Source of the DNA: Piezodorus guildinii
Taxonomy: Eukaryota > Arthropoda > Insecta > Hemiptera > Pentatomidae
NCBI GenBank assembly: GCA_023052935.1
Contig: CM041292.1
Location: 43,608,139 to 43,672,138, forward strand
Direction of reading: 5' to 3'
DNA length: 64,000 bases
Part shown: one piece after another, positions 25,100 to 49,348 of the stretch
Layout: the number at the start of each line of letters is the position of its first letter
How positions within the stretch are numbered: position 1 is the stretch's first letter
Notes under the pieces: model-generated
What the model saw: only the letters and a program-made list of their open reading frames with translations
Told to the model about the DNA's origin: nothing
Database searches by the model: none
Made by a program: the position numbers and the translations under genes

Positions 25100-26160
25100 A
25101 TCTGGGACCTCTCTCTCTCTCTCTCTCTGCATCCTTCCACCTTCTCCTGCCTCCATTTAAGGGTATCATTTTCATGATTGGCCTAGACATGGGGGTGGCT
25201 TGTTAAATTTTTCACCCTCTGTTTTTAGAAACTTTATTTCCAGAAAATCCAGCTGCACATTGAAGACTTCCTGCAGAATATTAGAGAAAAAAATCTAGGC
25301 TATTAAGAGAAAGGAAGCTTTTTGCTGTAGCCTTGGGTAATCTTAGTTGTCAATGGCTAACTATTTTTTAATGTTGACTTCCAGATAATGTGGAACACCT
25401 CTTGTAGCAAGCAGATAAGGAAGAAATAATCTCTATGCTATCTTGTAATTATTAAAAATATTGATTTCATACATGCATTACAGTACAAAAACTTGTTCTT
25501 CCTGATACTAACCAATGAAATTGAGCCTTTTTCTTGGTATCTCACAAAAAATTTAATACCAACAAATAGAAAGAAGATATTCGTAAGAGGCTCAAAGGGA
25601 AGACCAGAAGAAATTGGATGAGGAACATTTGTATTGGATATTTTAATATTTTCACAATACATGGGACATAATGAAAATAATGTGACCCTGGCTCAGTTGG
25701 ATTGAACAATTCTTGAATGTCAGAGAATCATATAACCAAAGCTACTCTGGAGGCTGTCACTGAGGTCAAGTCAATCCAAGAAAGATTTGGGACAACCTTC
25801 TACAGATCCCAAGAGGAAAATAAGGAAAAACCGATCCAAAACCTAATTCATAGAGCAAACTCCATACTAAGAGAGAGATGTATCAAGAAAATCAAGTTCT
25901 CCTTCTTCAAGCAATTTGTTTGTATAAATAATTCAAGAAAACCCATTGTTAGACTTAATAGTGAAACTAACATTAACTCCTATTGGACGAGTCGATAGGG
26001 GTGTCATTAGTATCACTCAGACGAAGGCCTAAAATTTAGGTCAAAACATCAGTTCTTATGTACAAGTTTTTCTTACTGGTGTGATTTTTTTTTATAACTG
26101 CACCCCCAACCAATATATCTATTCATAATTACTCTGCGGTCAACAATTACTCCATCATTA
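25100..26160 (+). mobile_element. Probable larger Penelope-like remnant (4)
   Basis: The right end (GCACCCCCAACCAATATATC.., then GCGGTCAACAATTAC..CATCATT) matches the tail of remnants 1, 2 and 5. The segment 25985..26060 contains a decayed hammerhead-like run (GACGAAGGCCTAAAATTTAG). The segment 25620..25720 repeats sequence found at 24665..24800 (CCCTGGCTCAGNTGGNTTGA). A 93-codon frame at 25717..25998 may be residual coding sequence but has no recognised domain. The left boundary is unclear, and a (CT)n tract lies at 25112..25129. Confidence 0.4.
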
Positions 26161-27732
26161 TTATTATTTTTTAGGTTCATAAAAATTAGTCAATTTAAAA
26201 TATAAGTATTTTCAATTAGCAGTGTACAAAAAAAAAAATTGTTTTTATATTCACTTCAAATTAAAATTAACTAGACCCTGGGGTCTCAGAAAGTGGAACT
26301 AATTGAGTTCATTTAGATATATCAGTATTTTTTTTTTAATATCTCTTAGATCTTATTATTGATTAATAGGGACATCAACAGAAACTTTTTTTTGTCAACA
26401 TAAAAAATTATTTTTTTATATAATAACTAATAGTTATTATACATACTTCTAACCAACAGAATGCTTTTAAGCCTACCTATAATATAGAGGTGTCTCATTA
26501 ATGACTTGAACAGAGGTACTACTGCAGAGAATTTTGTTTTAAAATTGTGTAAAAAGAGACTAAACTTGTATAGTGTAGATGAAAACCCAATTCAAACTTT
26601 GATCAATTTATCGTGATTGTATTACAAAATGGTTATTTTAATTAGTTTGAATAGATCTTTTCTTGTCCTCTGAATAACAACCAAACACTTAGTTTCCCAT
26701 TGTTAGCCAATACATTTGAGACAGTAATCTTTTTCTTTAGTCTTACCAGCAGCTACAAACTTTAATATGCACTTGACAGCCTAATGGAACTATAAATCAA
26801 GAGTTCCATACAGACATTTAGCTAAAGAATTAAATAATCCCTGTCTGAGAAATTTGACATGAGAGCCTCATGTCAATTTCTCATCAAGAGACTGATGAAT
26901 TGTTTCTTAAAATTCAAATGTGGGATTCCCAGGCACTCCCTGTTTCTTGTAGATATGCTGAGTTAATTTGGCCCTGTCCCTCAGCAATATCTCCTTGGTG
27001 TTTCTTTTCTGATTGTTCAAAACACAAAAAAAATTCTTCATATGCTTACCACTTGTTCCTCTGTCCATTCAGTTAACACAAGATCCCAACCCATTAACTT
27101 GTAAATAACTTCCCACAGATCCTCCTTCAAAAAATCGTTAGTTATTTTTGCTATTCTATTTTGGAATTCCTTGCCTATATCCATTCATAAAACCTTCAAT
27201 AACCACTTTTAAACATCAACTATTTCTTCATTTCCTAAGCCATCAATCTTCCCAACATATGTAATATTTAAAGCTGTATCCATTATACTTAAATCTCATA
27301 GGACCAGACAATTATCATTTATATTTAACTTTCTTGTTATTCTTAGGGGACTATTCGCCCCAGAAAGAACTTAAGTTTTCATTTTATTTCATGAAATTTA
27401 AGGCTACTAAAAATATGAAGTGAAATAAAGTACTACTGTATCAGTTGGTATAAGAATCACCAAATATAAAATTCTGGGATGAAAAACTTTAGATTGACTT
27501 GATGCAATTCAAGTTGACTGGCAACTAATTGCCAGGAGATTCTTATAGTTTTTAAATTTATTAATTATTTTAAAATTTCAGGATTGGAATTAATCAATAG
27601 GGCAATATATATCTTCACTAAATTGTTTCCAGTTCAGAAACAAATTATTGTATACTATTTAAATTATATGGATAGCCAATATTTTTTTTTAACATATAAA
27701 CAAATTTAAAATTTTAGTTCAGTTATAGATTT
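26161..27732. other. Unassigned; possible decayed coding block on the minus strand 26850..27300
   Basis: On the minus strand around 27290..27050, open stretches read like protein (for example KITNDFLKEDLWEVIYKLMG and GWDLVLTEWTEEQ) but are cut by stops. This may be an old pseudogene or retroelement gag. No family was recognised. The rest is AT-rich. Confidence 0.3.
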
Positions 27733-29939
27733 AAATCAGACTTCCACCAACTTGCTTCACAGAGGAACAATTAAGGTTGTTTGATGAACCATTTACATTA
27801 ATGGAAATGGAGACTGCTATAAAAAAGCTTACAGCGGGAAAAGCACCAGGACCGGATAAAATATTTCCTGAATTTCTCATAAAACTGGGAACAAAGGCCA
27901 AGGATGTCGTTCTTTCTTTCCTGAACCAAGTCTGGAAAAACCATGTCCCCAGTGAGTGGAAAAAAGCTGAAGTAATCCCAATATTGAAAAATGGTAAGAC
28001 AGCGGACAAACCAGAAAACTTCAGGCCTATATCTCTCACTAGCTGCTTCTGCAAGTTATTAGAGAGAATGGCGGTACACCGACTGCAGACATTTGTGGAG
28101 AAAAACAAACTATTATCACCAGTACAAGCCGGTTTCAGAAAAAATAGAAGCACGGTGGAACAGATACTCCACTTTTCACAGGAAGTGAAATAGGGCTATC
28201 AAAGAAAACAAAGCTCATTGGCTGTTTTTGTAGATTTAAAACAGCTTTTGACAAGGTCTGGAGAAAAAGGCTCCTACAAACCTCATTGGTATTGGGATAC
28301 ATGGTTGTCTGTACAGGTTTCTTTCGTCTTATTTGTCTCAAAGATTCATTAGGGTAAAGTACAAAGGTGGATATTCGCAATTTAAACAAACAAAGCAAGG
28401 TCTTCCTCAAGGATCAGTGTCAAGTCCCCTTCTTTTCTGCCTAATGATAGATGATCTGATGAATTTTCTACTAAACAAGTTTCCTGGACTAAAAATGCTA
28501 TTGTTTGCAGATGATCTAGTCCTTAGGGCGACCAGCAGCAATATAAGCGCTCTGGAGCAGTTCCTTCTAGGTGAAGTGATGGAGCAGCTAAAAATTTGGT
28601 GCGAAGCAAATGAAATGATATTAAATACATCAAAAACTGAATTTCAATTGTTTTCGCTATCTAAGAAGCTGCCTCCTGTAAAACTGAAATATGGCTCAGA
28701 AATCCTACCAAGGACAGAATCAGCCACCTACCTAGGGGTCAAGCTAGATAACAGATTAAGCTGGAATCTACATGCTGGGAACTTGACCAAGAAAAGTCAA
28801 AAAAGATCAAACCTGCTTCAAAGAATCACAGAAACAAAGTGGGGAGCGACGCAAGATGTACTGTCTTTGGCATACAAAAAATATGCATGCCCGTCCTTGG
28901 AATATGCTGGAGAGCTTTTAATAACAGCACCAGAATGTGTCAGACAAAAAGTCGAGCGGGTCCAAAACTCAGCGCTCTGTATAATAACAGGTGCTCCAAA
29001 GTCCACTCCTATTGTAGCTATGCAGCTCCAAGCAAACGTCAAGCCATTGGAGATGCGTAGGGAAGTGAGCTCAATAAACCTTTATGAACGTCTGTGTAGG
29101 CTCCCGGTTGACTACTGGTCAAGTAGAGTGAAACCCCCCACAAGACTCAAGACGCAGATCACATTTTTTGAAAAAGTAGAAAGCCTTAGAGATAAAACAG
29201 GCTTAATGCCTGCTCCAAGAGAAAAACTTTCCCTACTGCCACCCAGGATTCCCCTAAAGACAGCATCTTATCACCTTGATCTCATGAGACAAATTAAAAA
29301 AGAAGAAGTTATACGTGAGGAATTAAGATCCTTGGCACTCGAAACCATAACTGAGCGTTATCCCAGCCCTCCTTGGCTCCAAGTCTACACCGATGGTTCA
29401 GCGGAACATGCAAATTACAATGGAGGAGCAGGCGTGTACTCCCGTCTATTTCAAATCTCGAAGTGGTATCCATGGGAATGAAGTAGCCGACAAGCTTGCA
29501 AAAGAAGGTGCAGCTTCGGAACAGTTGGACAATCGAATTTCCTATCGTAGAGCTAGGGATAAAGTTAAGAGGGCATATCATGCTCTACTAACGGACTCCC
29601 AAAGGCTCAGTTCGATTAACAAGCACTGGGCCAAACTCCTTATAGAAGAAGAAAGAATACCAGTAGATTAGAAGAGAAAAGATGCTGTTGCACAGTTCCG
29701 AATGATTACTGGCCATCCATGACTACCTAGCATCGGATCGGAGTGGTAGGGTCTCCACTTTGCTGCCTTTGTCATGCAAATATTGAAATGGATGCAGCAC
29801 AACTAGAAGTAAGCCCCCGATTACAAAAAATAAGAGATGAAACCCCATCCAGATCGGAGTGGTACTGGGCTGCCAGATCCCTTATGGCGGAAGTCGAAAT
29901 GGGAAGGCATAATTAAAAAAAAAATAAATAAATAAAAAA
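27733..29939 (+). mobile_element. I-like LINE (RT plus RNase H), 5'-truncated, with 12-bp target duplication
   Basis: It is bounded exactly by AGTTATAGATTT (27721..27732 and 29940..29951), ends in an A-rich tail, and lacks the 5' part (no ORF1 or endonuclease). Frames: 27777..28190 gives TAGKAPGPDKIFPEFLIK, FRPISLTSCFCKLLERM and QAGFRKNRST (RT fingers). After a frameshift comes AVFVDLKTAFDKVW, then 28333..29481 with KQGLPQGSVSSPLLF and LLFADDLVL (catalytic FADD), and finally an RNase H start YTDGSAE..GGAGVYS. A deletion removes the middle of RNase H; the last piece (GIHGNEVADKLAKEGA) follows in another frame. The 3' end keeps a CCLCH-type zinc-finger remnant. Confidence 0.9.
28333..29481 (+). 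pseudogene. Main RT open frame of the I-like LINE
   Basis: 382 codons encode RT domains 4-7: QGLPQGSVSSPLLFCLMIDD (motif 4), LLFADDLVLRA (catalytic motif 5), TYLGVKLDNRLSW (motif 7), a connection region, and the first strand of RNase H with the catalytic Asp of YTDGSAE. The methionine at the start is not the real N-terminus; the frame belongs to a longer ORF2 that is split by a frameshift at about 28190..28330. It stops just after a small deletion in RNase H. Confidence 0.85.
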
Positions 29940-29951
29940 AGTTATAGATTT

Positions 29952-30200
29952 TGAATGTAAGAAATATATATAGTTCAAATATTTTTTTTTTTTGCATTAA
30001 TTAATTTATTTTAGTTCTTTTAAAATAGCTTTGTTTTTTTTTTCTATCGCAAATTTTTTCACATCTCTGTAGTTTTTATTTTGGCCAGACATATGTATAT
30101 TTATTATACAAGTTTGTAATTCTTAAGAGACTTAATCACAGAATTAAGTTATTTTTTCTATCTATACACAATTTTTCAAATATTTAGAAAAACATGAAAT
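29952..30200. other. AT-rich spacer
   Basis: T-rich runs only, between the LINE target duplication and palindromic remnant 5. Confidence 0.5.
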
Positions 30201-30212
30201 ATAACAATTTAT

Positions 30213-30475
30213 GAGAGAAGTTGGTTGAGGGTGCAGTCAATTTAACACACAATTAAGCGTAAACTTAATTTATTGTTGCCGACGTTTCGGCCTAAATTAT
30301 AGGCCTTCTTCAGGGTGGTTGTGTGAGCTGAGAAGGCGTCAGTCAGTATCCCATTGTTGTTGACTGAAGCCTCGGCACCAATAAATTAAGTTTACGCTTA
30401 ATTGTGTGTTAAATTGACTGCACCCTCAACCAACTTCTCTCAAATATACACACGGTCAACTATTGTCACTTCATT
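30213..30475. mobile_element. Palindromic Penelope-like remnant 5, intact target duplication
   Basis: It is bounded exactly by a 12-bp duplication ATAACAATTTAT (30201..30212 and 30476..30487). Arms GAGAGAAGTTGGTTGAGGGT.. and ..ACCCTCAACCAACTTCTCTC pair for ~80 bp, and the right side has a 33-bp tail with CGGTCAACTATT. On the minus strand 30313..30283 reads CTGAAGA, a 6-bp stem GGCCTA/TAGGCC, then GAAAC, a hammerhead-like core with one extra base before the stem. The element lies about 0.1 kb downstream of the FAU stop codon. Confidence 0.75.
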
Positions 30476-30573
30476 ATAACAATTTATAAAATGAGGATAG
30501 GATAAAGGAATAAATTGAACTTCAGAATGTCACATTTAGTGTAAAACAATTATATTTTATGATTTAAAATATT

Positions 30574-37400
<6,827 letters not shown>

Positions 37401-37415
<15 letters not shown>

Positions 37416-37520
37416 TTTGGCGACAATAAATCCTCACAGCAAATGGCCGACCTGAAGCATGTAGAATGGAGACTTGGCTCATTGAGCTTATGCCGAACTG
37501 ATCAGAATTTATTTCAAAAA
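37401..37520 (-). promoter_or_regulatory. Inferred FAU first exon and 5' untranslated region
   Basis: The FAU start codon lies at 37415. Upstream, a sequence richer in GC than the introns runs to about 37513. A pyrimidine tract TGTCTTTGT at about 37520..37528 on the minus strand could be a TOP/TCT-type initiator, as used by ribosomal-protein genes. That is a guess from position only. An alternative open frame crosses this exon (..ILHASGRPFAVRIYCRQN) but does not join the FUBI frame. Confidence 0.45.
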
Positions 37521-37719
37521 TCTACAAAGACATAATAAAATGTAATTACTTAAAAGTTTCTCCTATTTTTATATGATGATACAGTTCCTTACAATATTTT
37601 TAAGAAGTTTCTATAAAATATTTAAAAATTCAGATTGAGTATACTAATCATGTCATCAACGTCTACATTCGTGGAAAATGTAGTAAATGTGTCCACAGTA
37701 GGGATGGGATATCGGAAGG

Positions 37720-42210
<4,491 letters not shown>

Positions 42211-45050
42211 TAATAATATTGTTTGACTGAGCATTGTAATATTAATGTCAATCTATATTTGGTTTAATATCGGGCATTGGATAATCGGATTTTAATAACA
42301 CATTCTTAAACGGATTTTGATTAATAAAACGGTTTGGTAATATCGGCAAAGCAATATCAATATGTATGTTAACTTTAAAAATAAAGAAAAAGCAAATGAC
42401 CTGATCTCTATCTTTGAATCATGCTTGAAGAGATAATTATAATAAAAATAATTCTCAATAAGTTCTCATTGAGTAGAAAAAGAAACTAAATATAAACAAA
42501 ATTTCCCTACATTTAAGAGCTAACCTATTTCTTAGTAACTAAAACCTCGATTTACGGAACAAATTTTATAAAAACTATTAATAACGCCTAACAAATATGG
42601 TTATATCAAAATATTGCTGAATTCATGATTTAAAAAAAATCTAAATGTATTGTATAATGAGGAGATAATAATTTCTTAAAAAATTAAATCCTAATTTAAA
42701 TGAACACAACAATAACGACATACTAAAGCTAAGTTGATATTGTAACCAAAAAATTATGTATTGGTTATAGGTAAGAGATGATGGTAACTAATAATGGAGT
42801 TAACTATCGCTAAACTTTGTTAACTTAGTCAAAAAATAATTATGAAGAAATCACTGAAGGAAGTTCAATTATAAATGGACTGATGAACGAATCAATGTAA
42901 TTCACTAGCTAAAATATATAAAGAACATGAAAGTTTATTTATGCATTGCTATATTATTGAGCTAGAAAAACAATCAGAAGTAATATATTCATAGATTACA
43001 AATATTATTTTTAAATTGCTGGAAACAAAACATGTATATAATTATTTTGGTTGAGGAAAGCACCTGTTTTTACTTCTGATTCTAAATTTTCTCCCCCCAA
43101 GTTTGGTATATGAATAAAGCATGTTCTGCTCTTTTTGTGTAATTTGCACGTTTTTTATTTTGGCTGCAGTAACTTGAATTTGGTAATTGATATTCTATAT
43201 TCATCGAATTGGATCCGTTAGCTCATCTTACATATATAATGAAATTCCGATCAATATTTTCCTTTTTCTACTCTCCAAGAAATCCGTAAGTTTATTATTC
43301 CAGATACAATAATGTGATGTAATATCATAAAGGAAATAAAGATGATTTAATATCAATTCAAATAATTGTATTTTCATAAGTGAGAGATTTTGAACAAAGG
43401 TTATTCCTAGAACAAGTCATTTCATTGTCATTCTCGTAAGGTATTTTTGTTTTCGGTTTGTAGTTATTTACAAACAAATCTAAAAGATAACCATTCTACG
43501 GTTAAATTGTTCTATAAATCATCGGATAATAATATAAGCCTATAAAAAGTAATTCAATTTTCTTAATCCACGTATGTTTACTTCCTTGATACTTTTCGTT
43601 CTTTCTCAGAAATAGGAAGTTGTTTAGGTAACTATAAGCTCTTTAGTTTCGGCTTCTTGTAAAGTGGGGGTTTCCCGTTGACTAGAAGATGGTCTAAAGC
43701 CAAAATATTGAAATTTGTAGGAACTTTAATTCTCTATCGAATTGTCATTTATTGAATTTATCGACAGGTAGAGTAATTTTTTTGTTGTTGGTTACAAGGG
43801 TTCATTATTGAAAATACTAAACCAAAAGCATTTATACTTTCAATCAAACAATTCCGTGATTCCACAACACATTACATTTTTCTTTAAATTTTTCATCAAT
43901 AATGGAGTTATCAGGAAATCACATCTCATAAGATCAATTTTTTTTCTCTCTTTTTTTTTCCGCTGTGTAAATCTTTTCAATAAATACCGAGTTTTAGAGG
44001 AATTACATCTATTATAATTTGTGACATAAATATATAGATTTTTATTTCATTTTATCGGCTTTTAATTATTCTGTAACTCTATACATATTTTTCTCTATTC
44101 TCAAAAATAACTGAGTTATGGGCGTGTTTATTCGTAAAATGTATATTATTTTTCTTTTCTTTTTTCCGGTCTTATAATTAACAGCGGTGTACTGATTCTA
44201 AAACTCTATAGACTTTTTTTTGTTTATCATCGAAAATAACGGAGTCACTAGCGTATATATAGGAAAGTTTTCAATTTTTTTCATTTTTCCTTCTTTTCTT
44301 TTTTTTTTTTTGTTTTTTGTTCATCGCTCTTTACTGATTCTAAAACCCTATACACATTTTTGTAAAGTATATTATTTTTATAAACTATCCGATTAATAAA
44401 GTTAAAGTATAAGATTTTCCAGTGTCATTCGGAAATGGTGATATCTTGTTATTTACTCGTTTCAAATGTTTATCAAAATATTATGTTCTAAACAATTATT
44501 CTCATGCATGGAAGTGACACCCAACCTAGGAGAAAAAGTTGTTTTTAATAAAAAGTGAAATAAAAACTTATCGATCAAACTAGGGCCTCTTAAATACTTT
44601 AATATAGAGAAACGTGGGGGATAAGGCAGTCTGAGGGATATAATAATAAACAAATTATTTACTTTTGACACTACAATTGCTATTTTATCGTAAATATATT
44701 TTTTTTAAATGTTTTGCCGTGATTTAAATAATTAATATTAATATTATAATTTAAAAAGTTAATTCTTCCTTTATCATCTCTCCATATTAACGGAATGTAT
44801 CACTTTTGTTTTTTAATCTCAAATGCACTTTTTATAATACGAACATTCTTCGTTTAAATAAAAAAAATAAAAAAATTCTGGCGATAAGCATAATTAAAAG
44901 CCACCATCTCCATATCTTATATTATTGCATTGGTATGCATTAGACATATTATGTATATTGACGATACATTATACTCAAAACTTCACCTCCTACTTACTAA
45001 ATATATGTGTTTTGATTAATGCTTACAGCATATATTTTATAAGATAAAAC
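42211..45050. other. Non-satellite centre of the fold-back element
   Basis: 2.8 kb without the 31-bp monomer and without a recognisable ORF. Between about 43850 and 44365, a degenerate ~125-bp unit recurs three to four times (core CTGATTCTAAAACTCTATA, then TCGAAAATAACGGAGT). It may be the remains of the original element interior or captured DNA. Confidence 0.55.
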
Positions 45051-48000
45051 GAGCAAAATATCGTTATTACGACATTAAATTATGCCAAATATATCAAAAT
45101 ATAATGAAATAATTATTTCATTTCATCTAACAAAATTGAAGCAAAATATAGAAATTATAAATATTGAATTAGCAGAATATCGATATAATGTAACAAATAT
45201 CGATATTATCTAACATAAAAATAACAAATATCGATATTATCTAACATAAACGATGCCAAAAGGATTTATTATCTATGTTGAATAAAAAAAACATTGATAT
45301 CATGTAACATAAATGTAACAAATATCTATATTATCTAACATAAATGGAACAAATATCGATGTACTCTCTCAAGAAAATAAAAAAAATATCGTTATTATCT
45401 AATATAAGGATTACAAATACCGATATAATCTCACATAAATATAACAAAGATAGACGATATTAACCAAAAATGTAAAAAATATCGATATTATCTAACATAA
45501 ATATAAAATATAGCGATATTATCTAATATAAATGGAACAAATATCGGTATCATATGACATAAAAGTAACAAATATCGATATTATCTCACATAAATGAAAC
45601 AAATATGCATATTATCTCACATGATATATAAAAAAAATATCGATATTATTTAATATAAGGGTAACAAATATCGATATTATCTAACATAAAATGAACAAAT
45701 ATCGATATAATCTCTCATAAATGTAAAAAATATCGATATTATGTAACTTGAATATATAACATATATCGATATTATGTAACATAAATGAAACAAATATCGA
45801 TATTATGTAACTTAAATATAACATATATCGACATTATGTAACATAAATGAAACAAATATGGATATTATCTCTCATAGTTATAACAAATATCGATATGATC
45901 TAATTCAAGGATAACTAATATGGAAATTATCTAACATAAATATAACAAATAACGATATTATATATCATAAATATAACAAATATCGATATTATATATCATA
46001 AATATAACTAATATCGATATTATCTCACATAAATGAAACAAATATCGATATTATCTTACATAAAAGAAACAGATATCGATATTATCTCACATAAAAGAAA
46101 CAGATATCAATATTATCTCATATAAAAGAAACAGATATCGATATCATATGACATAAATGTATTATAAAAAGGTTATTTTTCAACATTAAAGTAACTAATA
46201 TCGATAATATCAACCAAAAATGTTAAAAATATCGATATTATCTAACTTAAAAATACAAATATCGATAATATCTAACATAAATGTAAAAAATATCGATATT
46301 ATCTAACATAAAAATAACAAATATCGATATTATCTAACATAAACGATGCCAAAAGGATTTATTATCTATGTTAAATAAAACAAACATTGATATCATATAA
46401 CATAAATGTAACAAATATCGATACTATCTAACATAAATATAACAAATATCGATATCATATAATATAAAAGTAACAAATATCTATATTATCTAACATAAAT
46501 ATAAAATATATCGATAATATCAACCAAAAATGTGATAAATATCGATGTTATCTTACATTAATATAACAAATATAGATATTATCTAACATTAATATAACAA
46601 ATATAGATATTATCTAAGATAAATATAACAAATATCGATATTATCTAACATAAATATAACAAATAACGATATATATAACATAAATATAAGAAATATCTAT
46701 ATTATATATCATAAATATAACGAATATCGATATTATCTCACATAAATGAAACAATATCGATATTATCTTACATAAAAGAAACAGATATCAGATATAATAT
46801 CGATATTTGTTACATTTATGTTATATAATATCGACATTTGTTCCATTTATGTTAGACAATATCGATATTTGTTATTCTTATATTAGATAATATATGTTGC
46901 ACTCATGTTCCATAATATCGATATTTGAAACATAGAAGTTAGTTAGTATTGATATTAGTTGCATTTGACACAGATCATATGATATCGATATTTGTTTCTT
47001 TTATGTAAGATAATATATAACATAAATGTTGCAAAACTCGATGTTATCTAACATAAAAGTTACTAATATCGATATTATCCACCAAAATTGTAAAAAAATA
47101 TCGATACTATCTAACAAATACATTACATATGGATATTATCTAACATAAATATTACTAACATCCATATTAACTAACTTCTATGTTTGAAATAATAAATATC
47201 GATATTATCTTACATAAATGTAATAAATATCGATATCATCTCACAGGAATGTTGCAAAATCGATATTATATATCATAAATGTAAAAAATTTTGATATTAT
47301 CTAACATTAATATAACAAACATCGATATTATCTAACATAAATATAACAAATATCGATATTATCTCACATAAATAGGGCCGAAAACATATATTATCTAAAT
47401 AAAATGCAATTAATATCGATATTAACCAACTTCTATGTTTCAAATATCGATATTATGTAACATAAGTATAACAAATAACGATATCATCTAACATAAATGT
47501 AAAAATATCGATATTATCTGACATTAAAATAACAAATATCGATATTATCTAACATAAATATAACCAATATCGATAATATCTAACATAAATATAACAAATA
47601 ACGATATTATATGACATAAATATAACAAACATCCTTATAATCTAACATAAATATAACCAATTTCGATAATATCTAACATAAATGTAACTAATATCGATTT
47701 TAACTAACTTATATGTTTCAAATATCGATATCATGTAACATAAGTATAACAAATATAGATATTAACGAACATGATTGTGTCAAATATCGATATTATCGAC
47801 TATAAGTATAGAAAATATCGTTATTACCTTAGATAAAAATAACTAATATCGATATTACCCACTAGAATTGTAACAAACAATAGTATTATTTAACATAAAT
47901 GTATCAAATATCGATAATACCAAACATAAAAGTAACAAATATGTATAACGAATATCGATATTATCTGATTATGACAATTATGACAAATACCGATATTATC

Positions 48001-49180
48001 TAACACAAGTGAGGCCAAAAATATATCATATCTAAGTCATATGTAACTAATTTCGATATTAACTAACTTCTATGTTTCAAATATCGATATTATTGAACAT
48101 AAGTGTAACAAATGTCGATATTATCGACCGTATGTATAAAAAATATCGATATTATATAACATACATGTAACAAATATCGATATCATCTAACATAAATGTA
48201 ACAAATATCGATAATACCAAACATAAAAGTAACAAATATGTATAACGAATATCGATATTATCTGATTATGACAATTATGACAAATACCGATATTATCTAA
48301 CACAAGTGAGGCCAAAAATATATCATATCTAAGTTATATGTAACTAATTTCGATATTAACTAACTTCTATGTTTCAAATATCGATATTATTGAACATAAG
48401 TGTAACAAATGTCGATATTATCGACCGTATGTATAAAAAATATCGATATTATATAACATACATGTAACAAATATCGATATCATCTAACATAAATGTAACA
48501 AATATCGTCATTATCTATTATAAATGTAACAAATCTTGATATTATTTAACATAATAGTCACTAATATCGATATTATTGACTGTAAGTATAACAAATATCG
48601 ATATTATCGAACATAAATGATGTCGAATATATATATTATCGAAGTTAAATGTAACAATATCCATATTAACTAACCTCTATGTTTCAAATATCGATATTAT
48701 TGATCATAAGTATAACAAATATCGATATTATATAATATAAATGTAACAAATATCGATATCATCTAACATAAATGTAACAAATATCGTTATTATTTAACAT
48801 AACTGTAACAAATCTTGATATTATTTAACATAATAGTCACTAATATCAATATTAACTAACATAAATGTAACAAATATAAAATTTTGATATTATATACTCA
48901 TAAATGTTGCAAAATATCGGATATTAAATATTGTGTATATGTGCATTTATGATATATGTACTGCAGATATCAAAATATGTCGAAATTATATGAAAAAAGA
49001 GCAGAAAAATATGTTTGTTGTTATACTTCTAGTGAAATTTACTATTAACATTATTTTTTTCTCGATAATATCGGTGGAATTTATCGATATTCCGATATTA
49101 TCGGACATAAAATATCGATATAAAAATATCGAATATCGAGGCGAAAATATCGATATTCCGATAATATCGATATCGATATC
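45051..49180 (-). repeat. Right satellite arm, inverted 31-bp monomer
   Basis: The same monomer in reverse orientation (AACATAAATGTAACAAATAT + CGATATTATCT). A ~297-bp block is tandemly duplicated (GAGGCCAAAAATATATCATA at about 48011 and 48308). A short patch, about 46790..47010, runs in the opposite (left-arm) direction. The terminal 130 bp at each outer end is especially dense in CGATATCGATAT. Confidence 0.92.
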
Positions 49181-49197
49181 CCATCCCTAGTCCACAG

Positions 49198-49348
49198 TCA
49201 GAATGCTTTCAAACAAGTTGATGAAGGGAGCAATGAAGTCTAGTAACAGTACTGTGTTATCAGTGATTAGGAACGTTCAAAGTTCATAAATGCTAGTGAT
49301 CATTCTTCGAAAACTTAGGGATATTTTTATAAACTTATATTATCAGCC
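49198..49348 (+). promoter_or_regulatory. NUS1 upstream region, right half of a split bidirectional promoter
   Basis: Only about 150 bp separate the transposon target site from the NUS1 start codon, so this must contain the 5' untranslated region and perhaps the core promoter. Rejoined with the left flank (37520..37690), the pre-insertion distance between the two divergent genes was a few hundred bases. No TATA box is evident. Confidence 0.5.

Noticed and set aside
27731..28153. 140-aa minus-strand protein
   Set aside because: It is the antisense shadow of the LINE RT frame at 27777..28193.
48933..49190. 85-codon frame at the right end of the fold-back element
   Set aside because: Its second half is translated satellite and TIR (Ile-Asp-Ile-Pro repeats), and its first half shows no transposase or other domain.
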